A stretch of DNA of 64,000 nucleotides from Gammaproteobacteria bacterium (GCA_028279365.1 JANQNX010000010.1:332206-396205); one strand, 5' to 3'; shown: positions 28,486 through 39,336, numbered from the stretch's first letter. Made by a program: numbers and translations. Notes: a model not told the origin generated them from the sequence alone.

Positions 28486-29697
28486 ATGAAATCAACGTCC
28501 TTGTCAGCATCAGAACGCAAAGCTGCGCTTGCACTTGCGCTGGTTTTCTTTTTACGCATGCTGCCGCTGTTTATGGTGTTGCCTGTATTGGCGATGGCGG
28601 ATAACGATTACACTAACGCCACACCGCAGCTTCTGGGTCTGGCATTGGGTATCAATGGCCTGACACAAGCCTGTCTGCAAATCCCGTTTGGCATGCTGTC
28701 TGATCGGTTCGGTAGAAAACTGGTCATTGTATCCGGCCTAATGATGTTTATGCTTGGCAGTTTCATTGCCGCGAGTGGCGAATCTATCCTTGGCTTAATA
28801 CTGGGTCGCGCGCTACAGGGAGCAGGTGCAGTCTCTGCCGCGAGTATGGCACTGGCGGCAGATTTATCGAGAGCAGAGACCCGCACCAAGGTGATGGCGT
28901 TAATTGGCATTAGTATCGGTCTGGCGTTTCCTATTGCCTTTATTATTGGCCCGCTGCTATATCACCAAATCGGCATGCACGGCTTGTTTTATCTAAGTTG
29001 CGGTTTTGGTGCGATGGCTATCGCATTGTTATTGTTTGTTGTACCTCATCCGGAAAAGAGCGGGTCTAAAACAGTGATCCGACTGGCAGACGTCATTCAG
29101 ATTATTAAAACACCTTATTTACTGAAACTGGATTTGAGTATTTTCGTATCGCACATGATCCTGATGGCAAACTTTGTTGTCATCCCCATTGCCTTTCGCG
29201 ATGTCGCTGGGCTTGATACTTCGCTGCACTGGCAGGTCTATCTGGTGATTTTGATCGTCTCGTTATTTATTACCGTGCCGCTGATCATGCTGGGCGATAA
29301 GTTGAACAAAATCGCCTTGTTTTTTACCAGCAGTATCGGGCTCATATTACTGTCCCAACTCGGTCTATTTCTGTTTCATCAACAGCTTATTCAAATCGGG
29401 CTATTCATGGTGTTATTTTTTGGCGCATTTAATTATCTGGAGGCGTTGTTACCCTCTGAAGTATCAAAATCAGTCTCTCCGGATATGAAAGGCACGGCAT
29501 TAGGTATTTTCTCGGCTTCACAATTTATCGGGATATTCTGTGGCGGTTTACTCGGTGGACTATTGCATCAACGCGGCGGTATTGACAGCGCGCATCTGTT
29601 TTCTTTAATCGCAACCATCCTCTGGTTGACACTGATGCTGGCCATTCCCAACGATCGCGTGTCGGTAAAAAATGGGCTTGATGAAGAGACTATCTAA
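28486..29697 (+). CDS. MFS transporter (YajR-like group)
   Basis: 403 residues with twelve predicted membrane spans. The MFS loop motif GMLSDRFGRKLVIVSG lies between spans 2 and 3, and GRALQGAGAVSAASMALAADLSR marks spans 4-5. The fold and its place between uvrA and ssb match the drug:H+ antiporter group that often occupies this locus, including YajR-like proteins. Unlike YajR it has no C-terminal soluble domain. The substrate cannot be inferred. Confidence 0.88.
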   Translation: MKSTSLSASERKAALALALVFFLRMLPLFMVLPVLAMADNDYTNATPQLLGLALGINGLTQACLQIPFGMLSDRFGRKLVIVSGLMMFMLGSFIAASGESILGLILGRALQGAGAVSAASMALAADLSRAETRTKVMALIGISIGLAFPIAFIIGPLLYHQIGMHGLFYLSCGFGAMAIALLLFVVPHPEKSGSKTVIRLADVIQIIKTPYLLKLDLSIFVSHMILMANFVVIPIAFRDVAGLDTSLHWQVYLVILIVSLFITVPLIMLGDKLNKIALFFTSSIGLILLSQLGLFLFHQQLIQIGLFMVLFFGAFNYLEALLPSEVSKSVSPDMKGTALGIFSASQFIGIFCGGLLGGLLHQRGGIDSAHLFSLIATILWLTLMLAIPNDRVSVKNGLDEETI

Positions 29698-29832
29698 AGC
29701 GACAATACTGCTTCGATTTCAAAGACAGGGAAGCGCTTGAGATTCAAAAAAATAATCCGTAAATAATTTTTCTTAATATTCAGTAGCTTATAAACCAGCT
29801 ACCGCTATTTCATTTTCTGGGAGCAAAGCACC

Positions 29833-30297
29833 ATGGCACGAGGCGTCAATAAAGTCATACTCATCGGTAATCTTGGTAACGATCCGGATATTCGTTACAC
29901 TGCTAGTGGCGCAGCTGTAGCCAATATCAGTCTGGCAACAGCGGAATCCTGGCGTGATAAAGACAGTGGCGAACAACAAGAAAGAACGGAATGGCATCGG
30001 ATTGTATTCTTTGGTCGTTTGGCGGAGATTGTTGGCGAATATTTGCGTAAAGGCTCGCAAATTTATGTTGAAGGCAGGTTACAAACACGTAAATGGCAAG
30101 ACAAGGAAGGCCATGATCGCTATACCACTGAAATTGTGGCGAATGAAATGCAAATGTTAGGTAGCCGTAGTGGTGGCTCGGCAAGTTATGATAATGCCCC
30201 GGCAAAACCTTCTTCCGCTCCGGCACCTGCTGCCAGCAATAGTCCTGCGCCAGCGACCAGTGCAGTCGATGATTTTGACGACGATATCCCGTTTTAA
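29833..30297 (+). CDS. ssb: Single-stranded DNA-binding protein
   Basis: 154 residues. The OB fold ([56 protein letters not shown]) covers about 1-110. A Pro/Ala/Ser-rich linker leads to the acidic tip DFDDDIPF, which docks repair and replication partners. The start has a GGGAGCA ribosome site. Confidence 0.98.
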   Translation: MARGVNKVILIGNLGNDPDIRYTASGAAVANISLATAESWRDKDSGEQQERTEWHRIVFFGRLAEIVGEYLRKGSQIYVEGRLQTRKWQDKEGHDRYTTEIVANEMQMLGSRSGGSASYDNAPAKPSSAPAPAASNSPAPATSAVDDFDDDIPF

Positions 30298-30312
30298 AAT
30301 ATAGGACGTCTA

Positions 30313-33300
30313 TTAATGCTTGAAGCGTTCAATCGGTTCGGGTTTTTGAATGCCATAACCCTGAGCAAAATTGACGCCTAACTTGCGTAACATAGAGAAT
30401 ATTTCATCGTTCTCAACAAATTCCGCAATCGTCTGCAACTTCATTGTTTGCCCAAGGCGGTTAATTGCCGACACCATTTCATAATCAAACGGATCGTCTA
30501 TCAGATCACGAATAAACGCGCCGTCGATCTTGATGTAATCAACCGGCAGGTTCTTTAAGTAGGCAAATGAAGACAGCCCGCTGCCAAAATCATCCAATGC
30601 GAAGCGGCAACCTTTTTGCTTCAGTTCGTTAATAAATAACTTGGCGTTGGTTAGATTCGCGATAGCCGCAGTCTCGGTGATCTCAAAACAAAGCTTATCT
30701 GCGGGCACTTTACTGTTATTGATAATATCAATGTAATTCTCGAGAAAATTCTCATTACTCAAGGACTGGCCAGAGATATTTATAGAACAACTATCTATCT
30801 TGTCGCACATATTTCGATCTGACTCAAGCCAGTTGAGCGTCATCTGTAATACCCACTGGTCAACATGCTGTGACAGGTTATAACGCTCTGCAGCGGGCAA
30901 GAAAGCACCGGGAAGAATATAGGCACCATCATGCGTTTTAATCCGCACCAGTAATTCAAAACGGCGCCCATTGGATACATCATGGTTATTAACCGGCACG
31001 ATATCCTGATAGAACAAACAGAACATTTTTTCTTCCAGGGCTTGATTAATCCTTGTTACCCATTGCATTTCACCACGGCGTTTTTCCAATTCAGTATCAT
31101 CCGGCGTGAACACATGAATCCTGTTTCGGCCTGATTCTTTTGCCACATAGCAAGCATTATCGGCAGCGCTCAATACATCAGTGACGTTACCACTACTTTC
31201 ATTGAGAGGCACCAGACCAATACTGACACCAACCGTAAATTTGTTATCGTTCCATAAAAACCGGAAGTCCTCGACTGTCTTGAGAATTTTTTCAGCGACT
31301 TTCTTGGCTTTAGTCAACGAACAATGCTCAATTAAAATACCAAATTCATCACCCCCTAAACGTGCCAGCGTATCCCGATTTCGCATATTGGAACTCAGCA
31401 ACTCACTCAATTGACGTAACATGGCATCACCAGCCAGATGACCACAGGTATCATTAATAATCTTGAAGTTATCCAGATCCAGGTAACAGATTGCGTGTCC
31501 AGGAATACTGATGCTACTGTCGTTTAATAAACGAGCCAGTCTGTTTTCAAAATCACGCCGATTAACCAGATTCGTCAGGGCATCATGCGTTGCCTGATAT
31601 TCAAGCTGTTGCGCAAGACGGAAGTTCTCTGATATGTCTTCACAAACGATCAGTAATTCTTTTTTATTACCGTTACTGACAATATGCGCTGTCTCGTTGA
31701 CCCAGATAATCTGACCATTGCGGTGACGTTTTCTTAATTCCCATCGAAACATCTCATCGGGATGGGCAAAGTACTGTTTAATTTTCTGTTGTAACTTTCT
31801 GGCATCTTCTTCATGTATGACTTTTGATACATTTTCACCAATCAAATCATGAATATCATAACCCAGTGCTTTCGCACCAAAGTTGTTTACCGAAATCACC
31901 CGGCCTGCTTCGTCCAGACTAAAAAACATTGAGGGTGTACCATCATAAAGCGCTCTAAACTTCTCCCGACTCTCTGATAAACGTTTTTCATTTTCATTTT
32001 GCGCGATAATGTTTCCAACGATTCGTGAAATCTTTTCGATAATTTTTATCTCAAATGCGGTAGGTGAAGTTTTATTCTTGTAATATCCGCAAAAGGTGCC
32101 CAATATTTTATTTCGGCCCGATTTTATCGGTACTGACCAGCAAGCCTTTAGATCATAAACCAGAGCAAACTGCTTAAAGTTTTTCCATAGCTTGCTGGTT
32201 TCAATATCATCAACGATCACAAGCTCGTCTTCATATGCGGCTGTACCGCATGAAATTACATATTCACCAATTTTGATACCCTGGATATCATTAAGATACT
32301 TATCCGGCAAACCCGGCCCTACAGGATCGATTAAACATTGACTGGTTTCATCAAGTAACATGATTGAGCCCATCAACCCATCAAAATAGGATTCAATCAG
32401 TGTGATGATTTGTTCCAACGTCCTTTTATACTCATATCCTTTGAACTCGATCTGATAGCAATGATTCTCCAGCTCTAGCAAGATCTCGGCTTGTTTTTGC
32501 TCGGTAATATCTTTTGCAATAAATAACTTTCTATCATGACCAAATTGATTAATACCAAACACCGAGACCAGTAAATATCTCTTATCACCATTTTCATTTT
32601 TTATAATTAATTCGGTTGGTGATGTTGGCGGCTTTTTTAATTCACCCGCAACATAGACATTCATATCAGCCATAAGCAAATCCAGATCGCTTGCATGCTG
32701 ACCCAGTGCTTTTTCTCTGGAGCACCTCTGGACCTCGCAAAAACGTTGATTGACATCCATGATGATATTTTCATAATTCGTCAACCAGATAATATCTGAA
32801 CTTGATTTAATAAACGTCTCGAGAAAATCACGCGCCTGATTCAATTCGTTTTCAAAACTTAGCTGATCAGTAATATCCCGAACAACAACGACAACCGAAG
32901 TTAAATTACCAGAAGGTGAAAAATAAGGGTTATAGATAGAGTGCAAGGTTTTTTTCACGCCGTCAGGAAATTTTTTTACTATCATTCCTGAAACGCGAGC
33001 CTGTTTGTTAATACATTCATCCAGCCTGGGTTTTATATATTCTTCAAAATCTTTTTCACCAAGTAGCAGTTTTACATGTCGATTAACAATTTTGTCTTGT
33101 GGTTTATTAAAGTAGGTTTCATAAGCCGCGTTAACAAAGATATATTCATAATCAAGATTAACGATCGACATCAAATCGCTGGAACTACTCACCAGGTTCT
33201 TATAAGCAGACAGCACTTCTTCATGTTTACTCTGATTAAGACAATCTGCCAGGCGAACACTAAACAACTGGATCAATGACTGGTAATGTTGAAGTCGCTT

Positions 33301-34932
33301 TAACGGCTTTTGATTGATAACGCAGAAATAGCCCATGGTTTCACCGTCCATGGATAACAGTTCAGTCGCGCAAAAGCTTTCAATATGGAACCGATCCAGC
33401 TGAAATTTGGGATAACTATTCTGAAAACCGTCAGCAATAAATAACCCGTTTGTGCCGGACAGTTCCGCGAAGGGAGATTGCTGTAATGGGAAACTTATGG
33501 ACGCTTGAAAATCACCGTCGCGTAAATAATTGATTGTCTCACATCGTTGGGTCTCATGTTGTAGTCTGATCACCATGGTGATATCAGCACTTAAAACATG
33601 ATGAACCTGAGCAGTAAATTGTTCGAAGAAGTTTTCAGAGTAGCGTATAGAAAATGCCTTGGCAGATAGCGCAAAGGTTGATTCGTAACGATAGTTTTCA
33701 AGTTCTATCGACGCTTTTGCTGCAACATCCTGCAAAATGCCAAAATAAAAGTCCTTATCTCGCATAGGCTTTGTGTCAAGCATATATAAATGGCCAATGA
33801 CGTTTTGACGATGATCAAACAGCGGCACTGCACAGTAGCTCTCAGAATTTAACTTATCCAGATCCTTATCTTTGGGAAAATGTTTTTTGACTTCCTCAGC
33901 GCAGATATACTCCTCGCCCTTTATCACCTCTTCGCATGGCGTATTTTTTAATTCGTACTCCAGATTTTCCATATGCTGACCGTTATGTACAAAGGCCATG
34001 GTACGTACACTGGTGTCGGTATAGTCGGTACATTCGGTAATCGCTACCGTGCTGACCCCGGCTTTTCTTGCAATCATGTCAACCAGCTCTTCAAAAAATA
34101 CAAGGGTATTGCCGTAATCATTCGCTGGTGACGGAAGATTAATATTTTGAGACACATAAGGCTTATCCAGAACAAACACACTATCGATTCGGATAATCCT
34201 GTTGTCATCATCTTTTAATGCTATCGCCTGCTCTGTGATGAATTCAGCCTGTTCCAGATTATTAAGTATGCGATAACGAAGCGAGTAACTGCCATGCTGT
34301 TCAAGTAAGTCGGGCACTGATTTTGCAATTAATGAACGATCCTGGTCATAGACAATATCTTCCAGTTTATTTTTGCCAATGATCTGCTCAGTCTGGTAAC
34401 CAAACTGTCGGCTGAATGAATGATTACACTCCCGAATCGTGCCATCGACACTACGGCTGATGACAGGCATATCGATAATTTTTGTTAAATTGCGAAAGCG
34501 ATTAAGACTAAACCTCGGTCGGTATAGCAGCTCTTCATTGTAACTATTTTCAGTCTTTATGGCCGAGTCCATTCGCTGAATAAAAATATAGTGATTGACC
34601 GGCGAACGCTGGTTATCAATTCCTTTAACCAGCAACAGCATGACGTTAATTAACGAGCCGTCTTTTTTCTTTGCATTTAACTGGATTTCTGCACGACCGT
34701 TATCCAGCATATCCTGATAGGCTTTTGTAGCCAGGGATTTATCATCTTCATCGATGTTATCCAACCAGACCATATTCAACATCTCGGAAATCTCGAAGTT
34801 GAATTTTTCTGCATAACTCTGATTAACGGTCAGGTAATTACCCTGCTTATCAATTCTCGCAATACATTCAATGGCAGCATCGAAAATATCGCGAATTTCT
34901 GCAGACCGAGACGAGCTGTTTTTTAAGGACAT
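30313..34932 (-). CDS. Large multi-PAS/GAF GGDEF-EAL signalling protein
   Basis: 1539 residues without a membrane segment. From the N terminus it has two or three PAS domains (1-270), a GAF domain (275-415), another GAF-like region (430-570), PAS domains around 580-700 and 705-820, a GAF domain (830-990) and a PAS domain (1000-1115). GGDEF (1120-1290) and EAL (1300-1535) follow. The GGDEF loop is intact (LARLGGDEFGIL) with an RNRD inhibitory site. The EAL domain has ELL in place of EAL but keeps FEITE, DDFGSG and YIKIDG. It may therefore make c-di-GMP, break it down, or switch between the two by ligand input. It converges on ssb and is monocistronic. Confidence 0.92.
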   Translation of the reverse strand: MSLKNSSSRSAEIRDIFDAAIECIARIDKQGNYLTVNQSYAEKFNFEISEMLNMVWLDNIDEDDKSLATKAYQDMLDNGRAEIQLNAKKKDGSLINVMLLLVKGIDNQRSPVNHYIFIQRMDSAIKTENSYNEELLYRPRFSLNRFRNLTKIIDMPVISRSVDGTIRECNHSFSRQFGYQTEQIIGKNKLEDIVYDQDRSLIAKSVPDLLEQHGSYSLRYRILNNLEQAEFITEQAIALKDDDNRIIRIDSVFVLDKPYVSQNINLPSPANDYGNTLVFFEELVDMIARKAGVSTVAITECTDYTDTSVRTMAFVHNGQHMENLEYELKNTPCEEVIKGEEYICAEEVKKHFPKDKDLDKLNSESYCAVPLFDHRQNVIGHLYMLDTKPMRDKDFYFGILQDVAAKASIELENYRYESTFALSAKAFSIRYSENFFEQFTAQVHHVLSADITMVIRLQHETQRCETINYLRDGDFQASISFPLQQSPFAELSGTNGLFIADGFQNSYPKFQLDRFHIESFCATELLSMDGETMGYFCVINQKPLKRLQHYQSLIQLFSVRLADCLNQSKHEEVLSAYKNLVSSSSDLMSIVNLDYEYIFVNAAYETYFNKPQDKIVNRHVKLLLGEKDFEEYIKPRLDECINKQARVSGMIVKKFPDGVKKTLHSIYNPYFSPSGNLTSVVVVVRDITDQLSFENELNQARDFLETFIKSSSDIIWLTNYENIIMDVNQRFCEVQRCSREKALGQHASDLDLLMADMNVYVAGELKKPPTSPTELIIKNENGDKRYLLVSVFGINQFGHDRKLFIAKDITEQKQAEILLELENHCYQIEFKGYEYKRTLEQIITLIESYFDGLMGSIMLLDETSQCLIDPVGPGLPDKYLNDIQGIKIGEYVISCGTAAYEDELVIVDDIETSKLWKNFKQFALVYDLKACWSVPIKSGRNKILGTFCGYYKNKTSPTAFEIKIIEKISRIVGNIIAQNENEKRLSESREKFRALYDGTPSMFFSLDEAGRVISVNNFGAKALGYDIHDLIGENVSKVIHEEDARKLQQKIKQYFAHPDEMFRWELRKRHRNGQIIWVNETAHIVSNGNKKELLIVCEDISENFRLAQQLEYQATHDALTNLVNRRDFENRLARLLNDSSISIPGHAICYLDLDNFKIINDTCGHLAGDAMLRQLSELLSSNMRNRDTLARLGGDEFGILIEHCSLTKAKKVAEKILKTVEDFRFLWNDNKFTVGVSIGLVPLNESSGNVTDVLSAADNACYVAKESGRNRIHVFTPDDTELEKRRGEMQWVTRINQALEEKMFCLFYQDIVPVNNHDVSNGRRFELLVRIKTHDGAYILPGAFLPAAERYNLSQHVDQWVLQMTLNWLESDRNMCDKIDSCSINISGQSLSNENFLENYIDIINNSKVPADKLCFEITETAAIANLTNAKLFINELKQKGCRFALDDFGSGLSSFAYLKNLPVDYIKIDGAFIRDLIDDPFDYEMVSAINRLGQTMKLQTIAEFVENDEIFSMLRKLGVNFAQGYGIQKPEPIERFKH

Positions 34933-35249
34933 ATATCTAATCTGATAAAGCTAATTTCTAAATGAAAAACAAATAAATACGCAAATTATTTCCTTATTTG
35001 ATTATTGTGTAGTGCATATTGGTAAATGTCGTTAATATCACACATCTTTGCTCTCTTAAGTAAGAAATATAATGTGATACAGTTCTCATTATCCTGTATC
35101 GCTGATTGTTTCTAAAAATGACAACTGATATCGCGCAATCTAATTAGTGAACTAAAATTTTTAATTTTTAGTGGGTTACCAAACTATCTTAACTTAAGTT
35201 CAAGTAAAAAAGGAATGTCTCTATTTTTTCAATTTCTCGGTAGGAAGCT
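34933..35249. other. Divergent intergenic region between the GGDEF-EAL gene and pyk
   Basis: 317 bp, AT-rich, with no gene. It must hold the promoters of both flanking genes. A short palindrome CTAAAA-N8-TTTTTAG lies near 35153-35170 and the pyk ribosome site is TAGGAAGC just before its ATG. No known RNA motif was seen. Confidence 0.5.
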
Positions 35250-36704
35250 ATGTCAATTAACACGCATATAAATCTATTAAAGAACCGGCGCACCAAGATC
35301 ATCGCGACGCTGGGACCCGCCAGCAGCGATGCGCAAAAAATCAGGCAACTGATCAAGGCCGGCGTCAATGTTTTTCGGCAAAATATGTCGCATGGCGATC
35401 ACGACTACCACAGAGAGACCTATGCATTGGTCAGACAAATCTCTGCTGAGCTGGACAAACCCATTGCCATCCTTGCCGACCTTTGCGGGCCTAAAATAAG
35501 AACCGGGAAATTTAAAAACGATGCGATTGAACTGATTGATAACAACAGTGTGATTGTTACCACACGCGATGTAATCGGTGAAGATAATTTGATCCCTTCG
35601 CAATATGCTGCCCTGGCCGATGATGTAGAACCTGGCGATCGAATATTAATGGCCGACGGTAATCTCGAACTGGAGGTTGAGAAAGTTGAAAGTTCTGAAA
35701 TCACCTGTACGGTAATTTATGGTGGCAGACTCGGTAATCATAAAGGGATTAATTTGCCAGGTGTTAACGTCTCGGCACCGTCACTAACTGAAAAAGATAA
35801 ACGTGATGCTCAGCTGGCATTGGATCTGGGTGTTGATTACATGGCGCTGTCTTTCGTCAGGTCAGCAAAAGATATTTTTGATCTGAGGCAATTAATAGAG
35901 ATGCACGAAAACTCGGCAGGTATTATTGCCAAGATAGAAAAACCGGAGGCACTGGCTGAGGCCAATGCCATTATCGATGCATCGGATGGGATTATGGTTG
36001 CACGTGGAGACCTTGGCGTAGAATTAAATCCGGAACAGGTACCGGTTGCGCAACATCAATTAATTGATCTGGCTAGAAAGAAATTTAAACCGGTCATCGT
36101 TGCGACGCAGATGCTGGAATCAATGATCGAAAATGCCCGACCCACTCGCGCGGAGGTCACCGATGTGGCAAATGCCGTTACGCTTGGTACTGATGCAATC
36201 ATGCTATCGGGTGAGACGGCAGTCGGCGCATTTCCAGTAGATGCCGTCAAAATGATGGATCGTATTGCCCGACAAACAGAATCCTATCTCTGGGCACAAC
36301 ATGCCTATGGTGGCAGGGTCAATGATAAAAAAACGAGTGAAGCAATCCCGGTATGGGAAGCGGTAGCAAATTCAATGGCACATCTGGCACAGGATCTAAA
36401 AGCACGAGCGGTTGTTGTGTTATCTCAAAGTGGCATGTCGGCCGCGACCATGAGCTCAGCAAGACCCGCGGCACCGGTGGTTGCTATCACAGGTAATATT
36501 CAAGCCTGTCGAAAAATGGCCCTGTATTGGAGTGTTATCCCGATTCAATCCGACGATGCCGGCAAGACTAACCCGAATGAATTAGCCAGACAGACGGTGA
36601 AAGAAGTCGGTATGGCAAATGATGGCGATAAAGTGTTATTGGTCAGAGGCTTTCACGATGAAATTAAACTCAATACGCCATCGGTGACGGTGATTACGGT
36701 TTAA
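35250..36704 (+). CDS. pyk: Pyruvate kinase
   Basis: 484 residues. The motifs are RRTKIIATLGPASSD, FRQNMSHGDHDYH, IIAKIEKPEAL with the catalytic Lys, MVARGDLGVELNPEQVP and the Mg/K site VATQMLESMIENARPTRAEVTDVANAV. A C-terminal regulatory domain follows. The enzyme makes pyruvate and ATP from PEP. The N-terminal extension of about 12 residues and the overall length fit proteobacterial pyk. It stops 2 bp from the convergent DUF934 gene. Confidence 0.97.
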   Translation: MSINTHINLLKNRRTKIIATLGPASSDAQKIRQLIKAGVNVFRQNMSHGDHDYHRETYALVRQISAELDKPIAILADLCGPKIRTGKFKNDAIELIDNNSVIVTTRDVIGEDNLIPSQYAALADDVEPGDRILMADGNLELEVEKVESSEITCTVIYGGRLGNHKGINLPGVNVSAPSLTEKDKRDAQLALDLGVDYMALSFVRSAKDIFDLRQLIEMHENSAGIIAKIEKPEALAEANAIIDASDGIMVARGDLGVELNPEQVPVAQHQLIDLARKKFKPVIVATQMLESMIENARPTRAEVTDVANAVTLGTDAIMLSGETAVGAFPVDAVKMMDRIARQTESYLWAQHAYGGRVNDKKTSEAIPVWEAVANSMAHLAQDLKARAVVVLSQSGMSAATMSSARPAAPVVAITGNIQACRKMALYWSVIPIQSDDAGKTNPNELARQTVKEVGMANDGDKVLLVRGFHDEIKLNTPSVTVITV

Positions 36705-36706
36705 TA

Positions 36707-37195
36707 CTATCGAACCTTATAGATTGGCAAAGCACCGTCAGCAGCGGTTTGATAGCGTACGCTGAAATCTTTAAAGCCGGCCAAGGCTTCCTCCGGGTCC
36801 TTGTCATGACGCAATTCATACGAATCAATACCGCAACGCTGCATAAAAAATAATTGATCCCGTAGCACATCACCTATTGCGCGAAGCTCTCCGTTAAAAC
36901 CATAACGCTCTTTTAATAGTCGGGCATGAGAATAAGAGCGCCCATCTTTAAACGCAGGGAAATCGAGTGCTATCAAATCAAAATGTGACAAGTCATCAAC
37001 AACGGCTTCTGTTTCAATATCGCCATCGATCCAGATGGCATGTCTGTAATTATTTGCCAGCAGTGATTCACGATTCTCTTGCCAAAATGCAAACGGTACG
37101 ATGACATCGCCAGCAGGACAATCTGCAATCGACTCTATCTCCCGGACTAGCGTCCAATTATCTTCAACTACCTTTGACTCTTTAATGACTCGCAT
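36707..37195 (-). CDS. DUF934 protein associated with sulfite reductase
   Basis: 162 residues from the ATG at 37195, which overlaps the end of the sulfite reductase gene by 14 bp; a longer frame would overlap by about 100 bp. Motifs VIVPFAFWQ, GDIETEAVVDDLSHFDLIALDFPAFKDGRSYSHARLLKERYGF and GDVLRDQLFFMQRCGIDSYEL mark the DUF934 family. It is found next to assimilatory sulfite/nitrite reductase genes in many Proteobacteria. Its exact role in siroheme enzyme function is not established. Confidence 0.93.
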   Translation of the reverse strand: MRVIKESKVVEDNWTLVREIESIADCPAGDVIVPFAFWQENRESLLANNYRHAIWIDGDIETEAVVDDLSHFDLIALDFPAFKDGRSYSHARLLKERYGFNGELRAIGDVLRDQLFFMQRCGIDSYELRHDKDPEEALAGFKDFSVRYQTAADGALPIYKVR

Positions 37196-38837
37196 AGACT
37201 TTTTCCTTAAACGGTGACATACCCACGCGTCGGTAAGTATCCAGAAAGCGCTCATCTTCGTGTCGATTTTCGATGTAAACATCAATCAGCTTAGCAATCA
37301 CATCTGCAACCTCAGCTTTGGCAAATGATGGTCCTAATCTATCGCCCAGTGACGCCTGTTTCTCGGCCGAACCACCCAGCGTTAATTGATAGTGTTCTTC
37401 GCCCTTCTTATCTACACCCAGAATACCGATATGCCCGACATGGTGATGTCCACAGGCATTCATACAACCTGACATCTTTATTTTAAGCTCACCTATATCA
37501 TGCAAATAATCCAGATCGTCGAATTTTTCATTTATCTGTTTTGCAATCGGAATAGAACCGGCATTGGCCAATGAACAAAAATCCAGACCCGGACAACAAA
37601 TCATGTCAGTGAGCAAACCTATATTCGGCGTTGCCAACTGTTGTTCCGACAGCTTTTGCCAAAGGGTATATAAATCCGCCTGTTTCACATTAGGCAATAC
37701 CAGGTTTTGATCGTGCGTCACAATAATTTCACTATAGCTATATTGATCAGAAAGCGAAGCAATCCACTCCATTTGCTCGGCAGTGGCATCGCCCGGTGCA
37801 ACACCCGGTGATTTTAATGAGATGACCACGGCTTTATAGCCAGCTACCTTATGATTAAATAAATTGCGCTTTGCCCAATTGGCAAAGGCTTTATCAGATG
37901 CCAGATGCTGTTCAAACGTATTATCGTTACTGGCATCCGTATCATAGTCCGGCATGGTAAAAAATGATTTAACGCGATCAATTTCTTTTTGATCTAGTTG
38001 CATCACACCGTCTTTGATGTGTTCCCACTCTTCCTCGACCTGACGGGTAAATTCTTCTTGGCCCAATGCGTTGACAAGGATTTTAATTCTCGCTTTATAA
38101 ATATTATCTCTTCTGCCATGACGGTTATAGACACGTAATATTGCTTCAAGATAAGACAACAGGTGTTTCTTCTCCAAAAACGGACGTATGGTCGGTCCTA
38201 TGTAAGGCGTGCGGCCCAGGCCACCACCAGCAATGATCTCGAAGCCCACTTCTCCGGCTTCATTTTTAACCAGGTAGATACCTATATCATGCACCTGTAC
38301 TGCCGCTCTGTCGTTAGTAGCGCCCGAGACGGCAATCTTGAATTTTCTCGGCAGAAAGGAAAACTCTGGATGAAAGGTCGACCACTGTCGAATAATTTCA
38401 CAATAAGGCCTTGGATCTTCCAACTCGTCCTCGGCAACACCGGCAAACTGATCAGAAGTCGTATTACGAATGCAGTTACCACTGGTTTGAATCGCATGCA
38501 TCTCAACCGAGGCCAAATCAGCAAGGATATCCGGCACGCGTTCCAGATCGGGCCAGTTATATTGGACATTTTGTCGGGTACTAAAATGCGCGTAATTCTT
38601 ATCGTATTCGCGTGAGATGTGCGCCAACATGTTCAGTTGCTTGCTGGAAAGCAAACCATATGGAATGGCGACGCGTAGCATCGGCGCATGACGTTGAACA
38701 TAAAGACCGTTCATTAAACGTAGTGGGCGAAATTCATCCTCGCTTAACTTTCCTTCAAGGAAGCGTTTTGTCTGGTCACGAAATTGTTCAACACGTTCGT
38801 CAACAATCGTTTGATCGTAATCGTCGTACTTATACAT
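37182..38837 (-). CDS. cysI: Sulfite reductase, siroheme hemoprotein subunit
   Basis: 551 residues of the nitrite/sulfite reductase family. Two ferredoxin-like repeats are visible (RHAPMLRVAIPYGLLS early, and a repeat around 330-450). The four 4Fe-4S/siroheme cysteines are in CCPGLDFC (first Cys of the pair counted separately) and MSGCMNACGHHH. The enzyme reduces sulfite to sulfide for cysteine synthesis, and nitrite reduction is less likely given its DUF934 partner. No flavoprotein subunit is nearby, so electrons may come from ferredoxin or an unlinked reductase. Confidence 0.93.
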   Translation of the reverse strand: MYKYDDYDQTIVDERVEQFRDQTKRFLEGKLSEDEFRPLRLMNGLYVQRHAPMLRVAIPYGLLSSKQLNMLAHISREYDKNYAHFSTRQNVQYNWPDLERVPDILADLASVEMHAIQTSGNCIRNTTSDQFAGVAEDELEDPRPYCEIIRQWSTFHPEFSFLPRKFKIAVSGATNDRAAVQVHDIGIYLVKNEAGEVGFEIIAGGGLGRTPYIGPTIRPFLEKKHLLSYLEAILRVYNRHGRRDNIYKARIKILVNALGQEEFTRQVEEEWEHIKDGVMQLDQKEIDRVKSFFTMPDYDTDASNDNTFEQHLASDKAFANWAKRNLFNHKVAGYKAVVISLKSPGVAPGDATAEQMEWIASLSDQYSYSEIIVTHDQNLVLPNVKQADLYTLWQKLSEQQLATPNIGLLTDMICCPGLDFCSLANAGSIPIAKQINEKFDDLDYLHDIGELKIKMSGCMNACGHHHVGHIGILGVDKKGEEHYQLTLGGSAEKQASLGDRLGPSFAKAEVADVIAKLIDVYIENRHEDERFLDTYRRVGMSPFKEKVYASH

Positions 38838-38987
38838 AGTTAGAATTTATATCCTGCTATATTGAACGCTGCGAAAGATAGCAAGACGTTGCTAGATGGA
38901 AAAAGACTAAATATTACTATATTTATAAACAATTGTTATTAAAAACACATCTGTAACACTGACAAGCTGAATCAGTGTTCAGAGCGC

Positions 38988-39227
38988 TCAGGAAAATTGG
39001 TACTTGGCGAGGAGATAACGGCCTTTACGGGTGAGATAGCCCTCTAGATCAATAAAACCCATTGTTTTCGCCATCCTGAATAAGGACTCAGGCTGGTTAG
39101 AAGGAAGATAGACTAGTCCATCACCGTAGCGAAACTGAAGTACCTTGGCGATATCCGCCTCTAATTCTGGCTCCAGATCAGATTCGACGGTTTTTAACAA
39201 CTTGTTTTCCTGTGTTTTTATTTTCAA
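38988..39227 (-). CDS. Small protein of unknown function, winged-helix-like C terminus
   Basis: 79 residues beginning with TTG and without a clear ribosome site, so the start is uncertain. The middle and end (FRYGDGLVYLPSNQ, FRMAKTMGFIDLEGYLTRKGRYLLAKY) look like a small helix-turn-helix or winged-helix unit with an LTxKG turn. No family is recognised. It stands alone between the divergent promoter side of cysI and the zapE gene. Confidence 0.55.
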   Translation of the reverse strand: MKIKTQENKLLKTVESDLEPELEADIAKVLQFRYGDGLVYLPSNQPESLFRMAKTMGFIDLEGYLTRKGRYLLAKYQFS

Positions 39228-39336
39228 TATTTATATTATTTATTAAGTAGTTATATAGTTTATTTATTTAAAACTGTCAAATATTAGACTTATTAATATG
39301 ATATTCATCACTATTTATGGGGAGTAATTAAAAAAT

